A DNA stretch of 64,000 bases from an uncultured Flavobacteriales bacterium (lineage in GTDB: Bacteria > Bacteroidota > Bacteroidia > Flavobacteriales_G > Salibacteraceae): positions 609,628 to 673,627 of the forward strand of contig CAJQLE010000001.1 in the NCBI GenBank assembly GCA_905479105.1, given 5' to 3'. Below, in pieces: positions 45,010 to 53,803 of the stretch (positions are counted from its first letter, which is position 1; each line of letters starts with the position of its first letter). A program made the position numbers and the translations under genes. The notes beneath the pieces were generated by a model. It ran no database searches, had not been told where the DNA came from, and saw nothing but the letters and a program-made list of their open reading frames with translations.

Positions 45010-47640
45010 TTGAGAGAAATCATCTTGAAGATTAACATTTACAAATACACGATTATAATTGCCATCCTGCTAGAGGGATGTTCGCAAGAGAAAAACACGA
45101 TAGTTAACCGGTCTTATCACAATTTGACGGCAAGATACAATGGGTTTTTTAACGGAAGACTTGCTCTTCAAGATGCGCATAAGTCAATGGAAGAGGCCTA
45201 TGCTGAAGACTACACAATGCGATTGCCCATATTTATATCATCCAAAGACGATGCGGTTCAGCCAGTTTATCCTCAATTAGAGAGAGCGATTGAAAAGACA
45301 TCTATGGTCGTTGATCGCCATAGTATGGACATCAGCGGTAAAGAATATTGCAATTGGATAGATGATACATGGCTTGTTATGGGTGAGGCTCAGTTTTTAA
45401 AAGGGGAGGTTATTCAGGCGAAGCAAATCTTTGATTTCACTAAGAGGAAGTATCCAGATCCGGAGACAAAGCAAATATCGTATATGTATTTGGGTAGGAT
45501 TTACATGGAAAATGAACAGTATGAGCGTGCTGGGGATCAATTCCGGAAAGTGAGTTTGGAAGATGGCCTTCCTGAAAATAAATTAGGCGAATTTTACGCA
45601 GTAAAAACAGATTTCTATTTAAGGCAAAACAGGTTGGATGATGCCATTGAACAGTTAGAGCAGTCGATTGCTTACACGAAAAATAGACAAACTAAAACAA
45701 GGAGAATTTTTCTTTTGGCGCAACTATACAAGGAGAATGGTGAGGGGGGTACTTCTAGTGATTTGTATGCCGAAGTCATTAAGCGGAGTCCCGACTATGA
45801 AATGGCGTTTTATGCTAAAATAAACCGTGCTCTTGCCTATGACGTAACCGGGGGCAATAGCCAAGAGATAAAAGACATCCTTTTTAAAATGATAAAGGAT
45901 GAGAAGAATACCGAATACTTGGATCAAATTTATTATGCATTAGCAGAGCTTGAGCTGAAAGAGGGGAATGAAGAAAAAGGAATCGAGTATTTGCATTTGG
46001 CAACGGAAAAGTCAGTAACAAACGGAAATGCAAAAGGCTTGGCTTATTACAGATTAGCTGAGATTTATTTCTCTAAGCCAGCGTATGCTATTGCACAAAC
46101 ATATTATGATAGTACGGTTGCTTTTTTAAGTACGGAACACCCAGATTATGATGTGATTTTAAAGAGAGCGAACAGTCTTACTCAAATGATGCGAGATATA
46201 GCAATTGTTCAAACCGAAGATAGCTTGCAGGAGTTTGCGTTGTTGTCTGAAGAAGAACAAGACAGATTAATCGAAACGCGTATTGACGATTACATTCAGG
46301 ATGAGAAGGACGCTGAGCGGCAGAAGGAACTAGCCGAATTGCAAAATCAAAACGCCAAGTTTAATCAAAACGACCAGTTCAATAAAAACATGAAGAGTGG
46401 AGACTGGTATTTCTATAATCCGGGAGCTATAGGGTTTGGGGCCTCTGAATTCAAGAAAATTTGGGGCGGGAATCGAAAGAATGAAGATGATTGGAGAAGA
46501 ACAGACAAAACTTCAAATGCACCGCTGCTTATTGCGGGTGACGATGGCATATTAGAAGAAGACACGATTGATGGTGCTGATGATCCGAAGAATCCCAATT
46601 TCTATAAAAAGTCAATCCCGAATACAGATGAAAAATTGACACGATCTCACGCATTGATTATCGAGGCGCTTTATGATTTGGGGTTGGTCTACAAAGAGCA
46701 GATGAACGACTATCCGCCTGCTGCTGAAACATTTGAAGAGCTGATATCGAGGTATGACACTTCAAAATACCACATCACCTGCCACTATCAATTGTATTTA
46801 ATGTATGCTGAAACTGGAAACGAAGCAAAGTCCACCTTTCATAAGAATCAAATTTTATCAAAGTATCCAGACTCAGATTATGCAAAAGTGATCCTTAATC
46901 CCAATTTCGCGGTTTCAAGTGAGGCTCAGGATGCTGAACTTGAAAAGGCATATCAAGAGGCGTATGCTTATTTTGAACAAGGCTTTTATCGCAAGTCATA
47001 CGAATTGGTTACAGCAGCTTTAGAAAAGTATCCGAATGGATCTTTTCAGCCTCAACTAAAGCTCTTGGAAGCGCTATGCTTGGGTTACATTGATAGTGAG
47101 GCCAGGATGATTTCTGAGTTAGAAAATGTAAAAAGTACTTATGGTGGGTCTGATGTAGGCAAGGAGGCAGAAGAAATATTGAAGTATTTCAAGAATGGTA
47201 AATCATTTGGAAACGAAGTAGAGGCCGCAAATCAAAAAATCGAAGAAGAAGCGGCTCAATTGGCAATGGAGAAGTTTAAGTATGACATTGGGGCTTCGCA
47301 TAATTTTATTGTGATTGTTCCAGACTCAATGGATATGGACGTTCTTCAGCGAAATGTTTCTGATTTTAACCGTAAGTATTTCAGCACCAGGGGATTCAAA
47401 ACCTCTATGATTCCTCTTAAAGAAGAGGTTTCGATGATTATTGTATCTAATGTTGGATACGCCTCTAAGGCGATGGATTATTTTTCAACGTTTAAAGGCA
47501 CGGCAGATCTAAAAAGCCTGGTTGACAATGCCAGAAGTGTTTTTGTTATCTCATATGATAATTATGCCCAGTTTTATAAAGACCAAAATGTAGAGGCTTA
47601 CGAGTTGTTTTTCGATGAGAACTATCTGAAAGGCAAGTAG
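45010..47640 (+). CDS. porW: T9SS / gliding motility TPR lipoprotein PorW/SprE
   Basis: An 876-residue protein with a hydrophobic N-terminus ending ILLEGC, and then the conserved N-terminal NRSYHNLTARYNGFFNGRLAL pattern that I recognise from PorW/SprE. Long TPR-like helical repeats occupy about 110-430 and 560-720. It links the T9SS outer-membrane translocon to the inner-membrane motor in relatives. It starts at TTG; TTG at 45010 and 45025 are both possible and neither has a clear ribosome-binding site. The C-terminal part (about 770-876) resembles the Bacteroidota family's end. Confidence 0.85.
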   Translation: MREIILKINIYKYTIIIAILLEGCSQEKNTIVNRSYHNLTARYNGFFNGRLALQDAHKSMEEAYAEDYTMRLPIFISSKDDAVQPVYPQLERAIEKTSMVVDRHSMDISGKEYCNWIDDTWLVMGEAQFLKGEVIQAKQIFDFTKRKYPDPETKQISYMYLGRIYMENEQYERAGDQFRKVSLEDGLPENKLGEFYAVKTDFYLRQNRLDDAIEQLEQSIAYTKNRQTKTRRIFLLAQLYKENGEGGTSSDLYAEVIKRSPDYEMAFYAKINRALAYDVTGGNSQEIKDILFKMIKDEKNTEYLDQIYYALAELELKEGNEEKGIEYLHLATEKSVTNGNAKGLAYYRLAEIYFSKPAYAIAQTYYDSTVAFLSTEHPDYDVILKRANSLTQMMRDIAIVQTEDSLQEFALLSEEEQDRLIETRIDDYIQDEKDAERQKELAELQNQNAKFNQNDQFNKNMKSGDWYFYNPGAIGFGASEFKKIWGGNRKNEDDWRRTDKTSNAPLLIAGDDGILEEDTIDGADDPKNPNFYKKSIPNTDEKLTRSHALIIEALYDLGLVYKEQMNDYPPAAETFEELISRYDTSKYHITCHYQLYLMYAETGNEAKSTFHKNQILSKYPDSDYAKVILNPNFAVSSEAQDAELEKAYQEAYAYFEQGFYRKSYELVTAALEKYPNGSFQPQLKLLEALCLGYIDSEARMISELENVKSTYGGSDVGKEAEEILKYFKNGKSFGNEVEAANQKIEEEAAQLAMEKFKYDIGASHNFIVIVPDSMDMDVLQRNVSDFNRKYFSTRGFKTSMIPLKEEVSMIIVSNVGYASKAMDYFSTFKGTADLKSLVDNARSVFVISYDNYAQFYKDQNVEAYELFFDENYLKGK

Positions 47641-47649
47641 AGCGTTAGT

Positions 47650-47682
47650 TTTGAAGGCATATTAATGAATCCCCTACTTTTG
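47650..47682 (+). promoter_or_regulatory. -33/-7 promoter for bactofilin-ATP synthase cluster
   Basis: TTTG (47650-47653), 21 bases, TACTTTTG (47675-47682). This is the best Bacteroidota promoter match in the window. The bactofilin ATG is 17 bases further on. Confidence 0.7.
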
Positions 47683-47699
47683 CAAAAAAGCTTTAGATC

Positions 47700-48119
47700 A
47701 TGATGAACAGAAATGCGAAAGCCAACGGTAAAAATGGAGAAGGAGAATTTGGTGCTCATAACCAAATTGCTAAAGGCACGCGAATTCAAGGTGACATCAA
47801 AACAGAGGGAGTTCTTCGAATTGATGGAACATTGGTTGGATCGATTGATTCAACTGGAAAAGTTGTGGTTGGGCCATCTGGTAAAATAGAAGGCTCCATA
47901 CGTTGTAATTCTGCGAATATCAGTGGAGAAGTGAAAGCTAAAGTATTTGTAAAAGAGCTTTTGACGCTGCAGGCCTCGGCTAAGCTTCAAGGTGAAATTA
48001 CAACAGGCAAATTAGCTATTGAGCCAGGGGCAGTTTTTAGTGGAAGCTGCAGCATGGGTGGCGTTGTGAAAGAAATCTCTCAAAAGGACGAAGAGCAACT
48101 TGCCGAAAAAACAGCTTAA
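47700..48119 (+). CDS. Bactofilin (polymer-forming cytoskeletal protein)
   Basis: A 139-residue protein with a short disordered N-terminus (about 1-25), then a right-handed beta-helix of repeating hydrophobic/Gly strands (RIDGTLVGSIDSTGKVVVGPSGKIEGS, GKLAIEPGAVFSG). This is the DUF583 bactofilin fold, which forms membrane-attached filaments and often recruits murein hydrolases. Two ATGs (47700, 47703) are possible. Its 3' end overlaps the atpZ-like gene by 20 bases. Confidence 0.92.
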   Translation: MMNRNAKANGKNGEGEFGAHNQIAKGTRIQGDIKTEGVLRIDGTLVGSIDSTGKVVVGPSGKIEGSIRCNSANISGEVKAKVFVKELLTLQASAKLQGEITTGKLAIEPGAVFSGSCSMGGVVKEISQKDEEQLAEKTA

Positions 48120-48312
48120 AAAAATTGTTGAAGTTTCCGGAATTGGGCTTCAACTTTCCACTACAGTTTTTCTTGGAGCTTATTTGGGTAATTATTTGGA
48201 TGATACTTATCCAATAAGCCAAAAAAGAATTTATACCTTACTATTTACTCTTCTGGCAACGGGTATTGCTATTTACAACGTGATCCGGCAGTTGAATAGA
48301 AATAACGATTAA
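48100..48312 (+). CDS. AtpZ/AtpI family ATP synthase accessory protein
   Basis: A 70-residue protein with two membrane helices, starting at TTG inside the end of the bactofilin gene. The LGAYLGNYLDDTY motif matches the AtpZ/AtpI (ATPase gene 1) family, proposed to act in F0 assembly or Mg2+ handling. Overlap with bactofilin and position before atpB support the call. Confidence 0.85.
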   Translation: MPKKQLKKIVEVSGIGLQLSTTVFLGAYLGNYLDDTYPISQKRIYTLLFTLLATGIAIYNVIRQLNRNND

Positions 48313-48314
48313 GC

Positions 48315-48698
48315 GTGATTCCAGCTACTAAATACAGTGCGGGTTTACTTGTACTCTTGCTTATAGCTTATGCTGGACACTGGCAAGTTCTTGGAATCTT
48401 TGGACACCCAGTTGAGTTCACACAATTGCTTCCTTTTTATTCCATGAACTACGTTTTAGGCGTCTGCATCGTCAGCACTCTTATTGCATTGTCAAAATCA
48501 AAAAGTGAAATTCTTGGTTTTGTTTTCATGGGTGGAAGCTTGGTAAAGTTTGCTGTTTTTTTCATTTTTTTTTATCCTGAGCTACACGGCAATGATGAGC
48601 TCAAAAAAGCAACGTTTAATTTGTTTTTTGTACCCTATGTAATCACCGTAATTGCAGAGGTTTGGTATTTGATTCGCTTTCTCAATAGGCGGCCCTAA
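48315..48698 (+). CDS. DUF6168-like small membrane protein of the atp operon
   Basis: A 127-residue protein with four hydrophobic helices (about 8-28, 40-60, 68-90, 100-120). Starts at GTG 2 bases after the AtpZ-like stop. Small membrane proteins in this position occur in Bacteroidota atp operons (DUF6168, AtpI-like); the role is unproven. Confidence 0.7.
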   Translation: MIPATKYSAGLLVLLLIAYAGHWQVLGIFGHPVEFTQLLPFYSMNYVLGVCIVSTLIALSKSKSEILGFVFMGGSLVKFAVFFIFFYPELHGNDELKKATFNLFFVPYVITVIAEVWYLIRFLNRRP

Positions 48699-48807
48699 AT
48701 GATGGAGCAGCTGACAACCTCGGAATCTATTGTTTTTTCTCTTTTAGATTCTAACTATAATGCGTACTCTTGCAGCCAATTTTAAAACCCCTTATTAACA
48801 AAGGAGT

Positions 48808-49878
48808 ATGCGATTAAAAATTGTATTTTCATTTGTCCTTTTTGCTCTGATATTCAATCCGTTCACAGTAAGGTCTGAGCATTCTGACGAAGGAGGAGAC
48901 AGCACTGATATAAGGGCTGAGATTAAGGAGGATATTCTTCATCACCTGCAAGATGCTCATGATTTTCATTTGTTTACAGATGAAACCACAGGCACTCATT
49001 ACAGCTTTCCCTTGCCCATTATTCTGCTAGACGGTGGTGTGAAGTTTTTCATGTCTTCAAAGTTTCATCATGGTGAAGAAATTGCGGAAGTTGACGGAAA
49101 CTATTATGCTCTGCACCATAACCACATATACAAGACGGACGCTGAAGGAACCATTAACTATGATGAAAATCATCATGTTACCAACGCTGCACCTTTAGAT
49201 TTTTCGATTACTAAGAGTGTGTTTAGCGTGATGATTGTTTCGATCATCCTCTTCTTGCTTTTCAAAGCTCTAGGTGATGGATATAAGAAGAGCGCTAATC
49301 CAAAAGGTTTGGGTAAGTTTTTAGAGCCTTTAGTTCTGTTTGTGCGTGATGAAATTGCTATTCCAAACATCGGTGAAAAGCATTACCAGAAATACATGAG
49401 CTATTTGCTGACTGTCTTTGTTTTTATATGGTTCATTAATTTAACGGGTCTTACTCCGCTTGGTATCAATGTAACGGGAAATATTGCAGTGACTTTTGCT
49501 TTGGCTTTAATGACCTTCATTATCACGCAGGTTTCTGCCAAGAGTACCTACTGGAAGCATATATTCTGGATGCCAGGAGTGCCTGTGCCGATGAAGATTA
49601 TTTTAGCGCCAATCGAATTGTTAGGGGTTTTCATTAAGCCGTTTGCATTGATGATTCGTTTATATGCGAACATTTCAGCGGGTCACATCGTTTTGATGAG
49701 CCTGGTCGGTTTGTTGTTCATATTCAACAATTGGTTTGCTCGCGGAGCTTTCTTAGGTTTAACTCTCTTTTTGTCAATAATAGAATTGCTTGTTGCGTTT
49801 CTTCAAGCCTACATTTTCACAATGTTAACCGCGCTCTATTTTGGGTTCGCAGTTGAAGAACACGATGATCATCATTAA
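48808..49878 (+). CDS. atpB: F0F1 ATP synthase subunit a
   Basis: The proton-channel subunit facing the c ring, 356 residues. It begins with a signal-like segment and a His/Asp-rich periplasmic extension (about 25-130: DAHDFHLF, KFHHGEE, LHHNHIYK), as in other Bacteroidota atpB, then the membrane core. The essential arginine lies in LMIRLYANISAGH. A one-mismatch -7 element, TACTCTTG (48765-48772), lies upstream, so a promoter of its own is possible. Confidence 0.94.
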   Translation: MRLKIVFSFVLFALIFNPFTVRSEHSDEGGDSTDIRAEIKEDILHHLQDAHDFHLFTDETTGTHYSFPLPIILLDGGVKFFMSSKFHHGEEIAEVDGNYYALHHNHIYKTDAEGTINYDENHHVTNAAPLDFSITKSVFSVMIVSIILFLLFKALGDGYKKSANPKGLGKFLEPLVLFVRDEIAIPNIGEKHYQKYMSYLLTVFVFIWFINLTGLTPLGINVTGNIAVTFALALMTFIITQVSAKSTYWKHIFWMPGVPVPMKIILAPIELLGVFIKPFALMIRLYANISAGHIVLMSLVGLLFIFNNWFARGAFLGLTLFLSIIELLVAFLQAYIFTMLTALYFGFAVEEHDDHH

Positions 49879-49903
49879 TAATAAAAGTCTTTTTAACTCT
49901 TAA

Positions 49904-50107
<204 letters not shown>

Positions 50108-50117
50108 TTAAGAACCT

Positions 50118-50155
50118 CAACAGTGGCAGCGGTTGGCTGTCACTGTTGTTTTATT
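50118..50155 (+). terminator. Hairpin with T tract between atpE and atpF
   Basis: CAACAGTGGCAGC (50118-50130), loop GGTTG, GCTGTCACTGTTG (50136-50148): a 13-bp stem with one G-T pair, followed by TTTTATT. It lies 10 bases after the atpE stop and 22 bases before the atpF GTG, inside an otherwise compact operon. It fits a leaky terminator or a 3' RNA-stability element. Confidence 0.75.
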
Positions 50156-50177
50156 CATCAAAGAAAATTAAAGAGTC

Positions 50178-50678
50178 GTGGAAAAATTAATAAGTGAATT
50201 TTCAGTCGGTTTGTTTTTTTGGCAAACGTTGTTGTTTCTAGCACTTCTTTTCTTACTAAGAAAATACGCTTGGAAACCAACACTTATTGCTGTAAACCGT
50301 AGAGAAAAAGGAATAGAAGAGGCTTTAGAGTCAGCTGAATTAGCGCGCAAGGAATTGAAGAAGTTGCAAAGCAGCAATAGTGCTTTGATTCAAGAAGCTA
50401 GAGACGAAAGAGAGCTGCTTTTGAAAGAAGCAAAGGCAATGAAGAATGAGATTATTGCTGAAGCTAAATCAAAGGCAAAAGAAGAGGCTGATAAAGTTTT
50501 GGCATCAGCTCGTGAAGAGATTAAAATTGAAAAATCGAAGGCTATCGAGGAGTTGAAGACTCAAGTTGCAGATTTCTCATTTCAAATTGCTGAAAAACTT
50601 TTGTTAGAGAAGCTTTCTGAAAAGGATAAGCAGAGCGATACAGTGAAGTCAGCGTTGAACGAAATTAACTTCAACTAA
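50178..50678 (+). CDS. atpF: F0F1 ATP synthase subunit b
   Basis: The 166-residue peripheral stalk subunit, with one N-terminal membrane helix (about 10-30, LFFWQTLLFLALLFLL) and a long charged coiled coil ending in a delta-binding region. It starts at GTG. Its stop overlaps the atpH ATG by one base (TAATG). Confidence 0.93.
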   Translation: MEKLISEFSVGLFFWQTLLFLALLFLLRKYAWKPTLIAVNRREKGIEEALESAELARKELKKLQSSNSALIQEARDERELLLKEAKAMKNEIIAEAKSKAKEEADKVLASAREEIKIEKSKAIEELKTQVADFSFQIAEKLLLEKLSEKDKQSDTVKSALNEINFN

Positions 50679-51211
50679 TGAGAAGAACGAAGGCAGCAGG
50701 CAGGTATGCTCAGTCTTTGATCGGATTAGCCATTGAACGTGGTGAGCTTGATCAAGTGAAAGCAGACATGGAGTTGATCGCAAAGATTTGTGCCGAAAGT
50801 CATGAATTGGACCTCCTCCTTCAATCGCCTATTATTAAGACCGATCAAAAACAAAAAGCGCTTAAGACGATTTTTGAAAAAGCGGTTTCTAATCTTACTC
50901 TTCGCTTTGTCGAATTGCTTACAAGCAAAGGAAGAGAAGGGCAAATTGCAGGCGTTGCTTTTTCATTCAAAGAATTATACAAAGAGCACATGGGAATTGT
51001 AACCGTTGAGGTTACATCTGCTGTGGAACTTTCTTCAAATCAAGCTAAAGAAATAGCCAAATCCTTTGAGAAATTGGGTAAGACTATTGATTTGGTTCAA
51101 AACGTAGATCCTCATGTTTTGGGTGGTTTGAAAGTTAAAGTAGGCGATCAAAGAGTTGACGCTACGATAAGAAGGAAATTGAACGAATTAAAACACGAAA
51201 CACACAAATAA
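50678..51211 (+). CDS. atpH: F0F1 ATP synthase subunit delta
   Basis: A 177-residue stalk-head protein. The N-terminal helical bundle starts RRTKAAGRYAQSLIGLA and the C-terminal part has VDPHVLGGLKVKVGDQRVDATIRRKL, a well-conserved delta (OSCP) block. One-base overlap with atpF. Confidence 0.94.
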   Translation: MRRTKAAGRYAQSLIGLAIERGELDQVKADMELIAKICAESHELDLLLQSPIIKTDQKQKALKTIFEKAVSNLTLRFVELLTSKGREGQIAGVAFSFKELYKEHMGIVTVEVTSAVELSSNQAKEIAKSFEKLGKTIDLVQNVDPHVLGGLKVKVGDQRVDATIRRKLNELKHETHK

Positions 51212-51241
51212 AAGCTTTCAGCAATCTAATCAGATTAAGTT

Positions 51242-52828
51242 ATGCCTGAAATTAAACCAGCAGAAGTATCAGCCATCCTCCGAGAACAACTCTCAGGAGC
51301 AAAAACCGAAGCAGAACTAGAAGAAGTAGGTTCGGTTCTCCAAGTAGGTGACGGTATTGCACGTATTTACGGGTTGTCCAATGTACAAGCAGGAGAATTG
51401 ATTGAGTTCGAAAACGGACTTCAAGCCATTGCTTTGAACCTTGAAGAAGACAACGTAGGAGCCGTTCTTTTGGGTCACTCAAACGACATCAAAGAAGGCG
51501 ACATCGCTAAGCGAACTAAGAAAATAGCTTCTATCTACGTTGGTGAAGGCATTATTGGCCGTGTAGTCAACACATTGGGTCGACCAATTGATGGTAAAGG
51601 ACCAATAGAAGGTGAATTGTTCGAAATGCCTATCGAGCGCAAGGCTCCAGGTGTCATCTTTCGTGAGCCAGTTACGGAGCCTCTCCAAACAGGAATTAAG
51701 GCGATTGACGCTATGATTCCAGTTGGACGTGGACAAAGAGAGTTGATCATTGGTGATCGTCAAACAGGAAAGACTACTGTGGCGATTGATACGATTATCA
51801 ATCAAAAAGAATTTTATGATAGAGGAGAGCCTGTGTACTGTATATATGTTGCTTCCGCTCAAAAGGCATCAACAGTAGCTGGTGTTGTTAAGCGGTTAGA
51901 AGATGCTGGTGCAATGGCTTACACTACGGTTGTTGCTGCGAACGCATCTGATCCTTCTCCAATGCAGTTTTATTCTCCTATGGCAGGTGCTGCTATTGGT
52001 GAGTTCTTTAGAGATACAGGAAGACCAGCTTTGATCGTTTATGACGATTTATCAAAGCAAGCTGTTGCTTACCGTGAGGTTTCACTTCTTTTGAGAAGAC
52101 CTCCAGGACGCGAAGCTTACCCGGGTGACGTATTCTACCTTCACTCACGTTTGTTAGAGCGCGCTGCTAAGATCATCAATGATGACACTATTGCTTCTCA
52201 AATGAACGACCTTCCAGAGGCACTAAAAGGAAAAGTGAAAGGTGGTGGATCGCTAACAGCCCTCCCTATTATTGAAACTCAAGCAGGTGACGTTTCGGCT
52301 TATATCCCAACCAATGTAATTTCTATTACTGATGGTCAGATATTCCTTGAAGCAAACTTGTTTTTAGCCGGTGTACGGCCAGCGATTAACGTGGGTATCT
52401 CGGTATCTCGAGTTGGTGGTAACGCACAGATAAAATCAATGAAGAAAATTGCTGGTACGCTGAAGCTTGATCAAGCGCAATACCGGGAATTAGAGGCGTT
52501 TTCTAAATTTGGTTCTGACCTTGATGCTGCTACTAAGAGCGTTTTGGATAAAGGTTCTAGAAACGTGGAGATTTTAAAGCAAAATGAGAATCAACCAATG
52601 GCGGTTGAGAAGCAAATTGCGATCATCTATTGCGGAACAAAGAACTTGCTTCGCGGTGTTCCTGTGAATAAAGTGAAAGAGTTTGAGGTTGAATACCTTG
52701 ATTTCTTGGATAGAAAGCACAGAGATGTTCTTGACACGTTGAAAGCAGGGAAATTGACGGACGAGGTTACAGACACTCTAGCAAAAGTTTGCGCTGAATT
52801 GAGCGCTAAGTATAATACTAAGAAATAA
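51242..52828 (+). CDS. atpA: F0F1 ATP synthase subunit alpha
   Basis: A 528-residue noncatalytic nucleotide-binding subunit. Walker A is [14 protein letters not shown]; the beta-barrel N-domain is present ([25 protein letters not shown]); [13 protein letters not shown] and the C-terminal helical domain follow. The region 51280-51900 also has open antisense frames, which I take to be shadows. Confidence 0.97.
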   Translation: MPEIKPAEVSAILREQLSGAKTEAELEEVGSVLQVGDGIARIYGLSNVQAGELIEFENGLQAIALNLEEDNVGAVLLGHSNDIKEGDIAKRTKKIASIYVGEGIIGRVVNTLGRPIDGKGPIEGELFEMPIERKAPGVIFREPVTEPLQTGIKAIDAMIPVGRGQRELIIGDRQTGKTTVAIDTIINQKEFYDRGEPVYCIYVASAQKASTVAGVVKRLEDAGAMAYTTVVAANASDPSPMQFYSPMAGAAIGEFFRDTGRPALIVYDDLSKQAVAYREVSLLLRRPPGREAYPGDVFYLHSRLLERAAKIINDDTIASQMNDLPEALKGKVKGGGSLTALPIIETQAGDVSAYIPTNVISITDGQIFLEANLFLAGVRPAINVGISVSRVGGNAQIKSMKKIAGTLKLDQAQYRELEAFSKFGSDLDAATKSVLDKGSRNVEILKQNENQPMAVEKQIAIIYCGTKNLLRGVPVNKVKEFEVEYLDFLDRKHRDVLDTLKAGKLTDEVTDTLAKVCAELSAKYNTKK

Positions 52829-52837
52829 CAGAGAACC

Positions 52838-53716
52838 ATGCCTAACTTAAAAGAGGTAAGGGTAAGAATCACATCAGTAAACAGCACCAAGCAGATTACA
52901 TCTGCTATGAAAATGGTGTCTGCAGCTAAATTGCGTAAAGCGCAAGATGCTGTTACTCAGATGAGACCTTATGCAGAGAAACTCCAAGAAATTCTTAAGG
53001 GCGTAAGCGCTGGCTTGGATACGTCTGAAAACGTTTATGGTCGAAACGATAAAGACGAGAATGTCTTGATCATTACTATAAGCTCGAACAGGGGTCTTTG
53101 TGGTGCTTTTAACTCTCAGGTCATTAAGCATGTTAAGCATCTTATTGCTGATGATTATAAAGGCAAGAATGTAACTATCCTGACGTTTGGTAAGAAAGCA
53201 GAAGAGGCATTCAGAAAAACTGATCACTTCATCAAAGGCACTCTGCTTCCTCGCCACACAAATGAAATTTTCGATGACCTTACGTATGACAGAACTGCCG
53301 AGGCAGCAAGTAAGATAATGGGAGCCTTCAAGGCGAAGCAGTTTGACCGTGTTATGTTGGTCTACAACTCGTTTAAAAATGCAGCCGTTCAAATTGTAAA
53401 AACAGAGCAATTTCTACCTGTACTTCCTCCTGAAAATGATGGAAGCGGAGTGGATGCTGACTACATTTTTGAGCCTAACAAAAATGAAATTGTTGGAGAT
53501 TTGATCCCGAAGTCATTGAAGACCCAGCTCTTCAAGGCTCTTTTGGACAGCACAGCATCAGAACATGGAGCACGAATGACGGCAATGCACAAGGCAACAG
53601 ATAATGCCACGGACCTTATCAAAGAGTTGAAATTAACTTACAATAAGGCTAGACAAGCAGCTATTACCAAAGAAATCCTTGAGATAGTTGGTGGAGCAGA
53701 AGCCTTGAATGGTTAG
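52838..53716 (+). CDS. atpG: F0F1 ATP synthase subunit gamma
   Basis: The 292-residue rotor shaft. N-terminal helix MPNLKEVRVRITSVNSTKQITSAMKMVSAAKL and C-terminal helix with MHKATDNATDLIKELKLTYNKARQAAITKEILEIVGGA are the two coiled-coil arms; the SSNRGLCGAFN strand is diagnostic. It ends the cluster; atpD and atpC are not here. Confidence 0.96.
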   Translation: MPNLKEVRVRITSVNSTKQITSAMKMVSAAKLRKAQDAVTQMRPYAEKLQEILKGVSAGLDTSENVYGRNDKDENVLIITISSNRGLCGAFNSQVIKHVKHLIADDYKGKNVTILTFGKKAEEAFRKTDHFIKGTLLPRHTNEIFDDLTYDRTAEAASKIMGAFKAKQFDRVMLVYNSFKNAAVQIVKTEQFLPVLPPENDGSGVDADYIFEPNKNEIVGDLIPKSLKTQLFKALLDSTASEHGARMTAMHKATDNATDLIKELKLTYNKARQAAITKEILEIVGGAEALNG

Positions 53717-53738
53717 TATTAAGATAAAAAGTCTAAGG

Positions 53739-53775
53739 AAAGCCTCGCATTTAATGCGGGGCTTTTTCATTTTTA
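53739..53775 (+). terminator. Rho-independent terminator after atpG
   Basis: AAAGCCTCGCAT (53739-53750), loop TTA, ATGCGGGGCTTT (53754-53765): a 12-bp stem with one G-T pair, then TTCATTTTT. It ends the atp transcript. Confidence 0.85.
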
Positions 53776-53803
53776 CGGCATTATTCTTGTCTACATTTAT
53801 CAC

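Noticed and set aside
52874-53410. Long antisense open frame opposite atpG (178 codons)
   Set aside because: It lies wholly within the atpG coding frame, has no family resemblance and no promoter. Conserved sense genes commonly leave such antisense frames.
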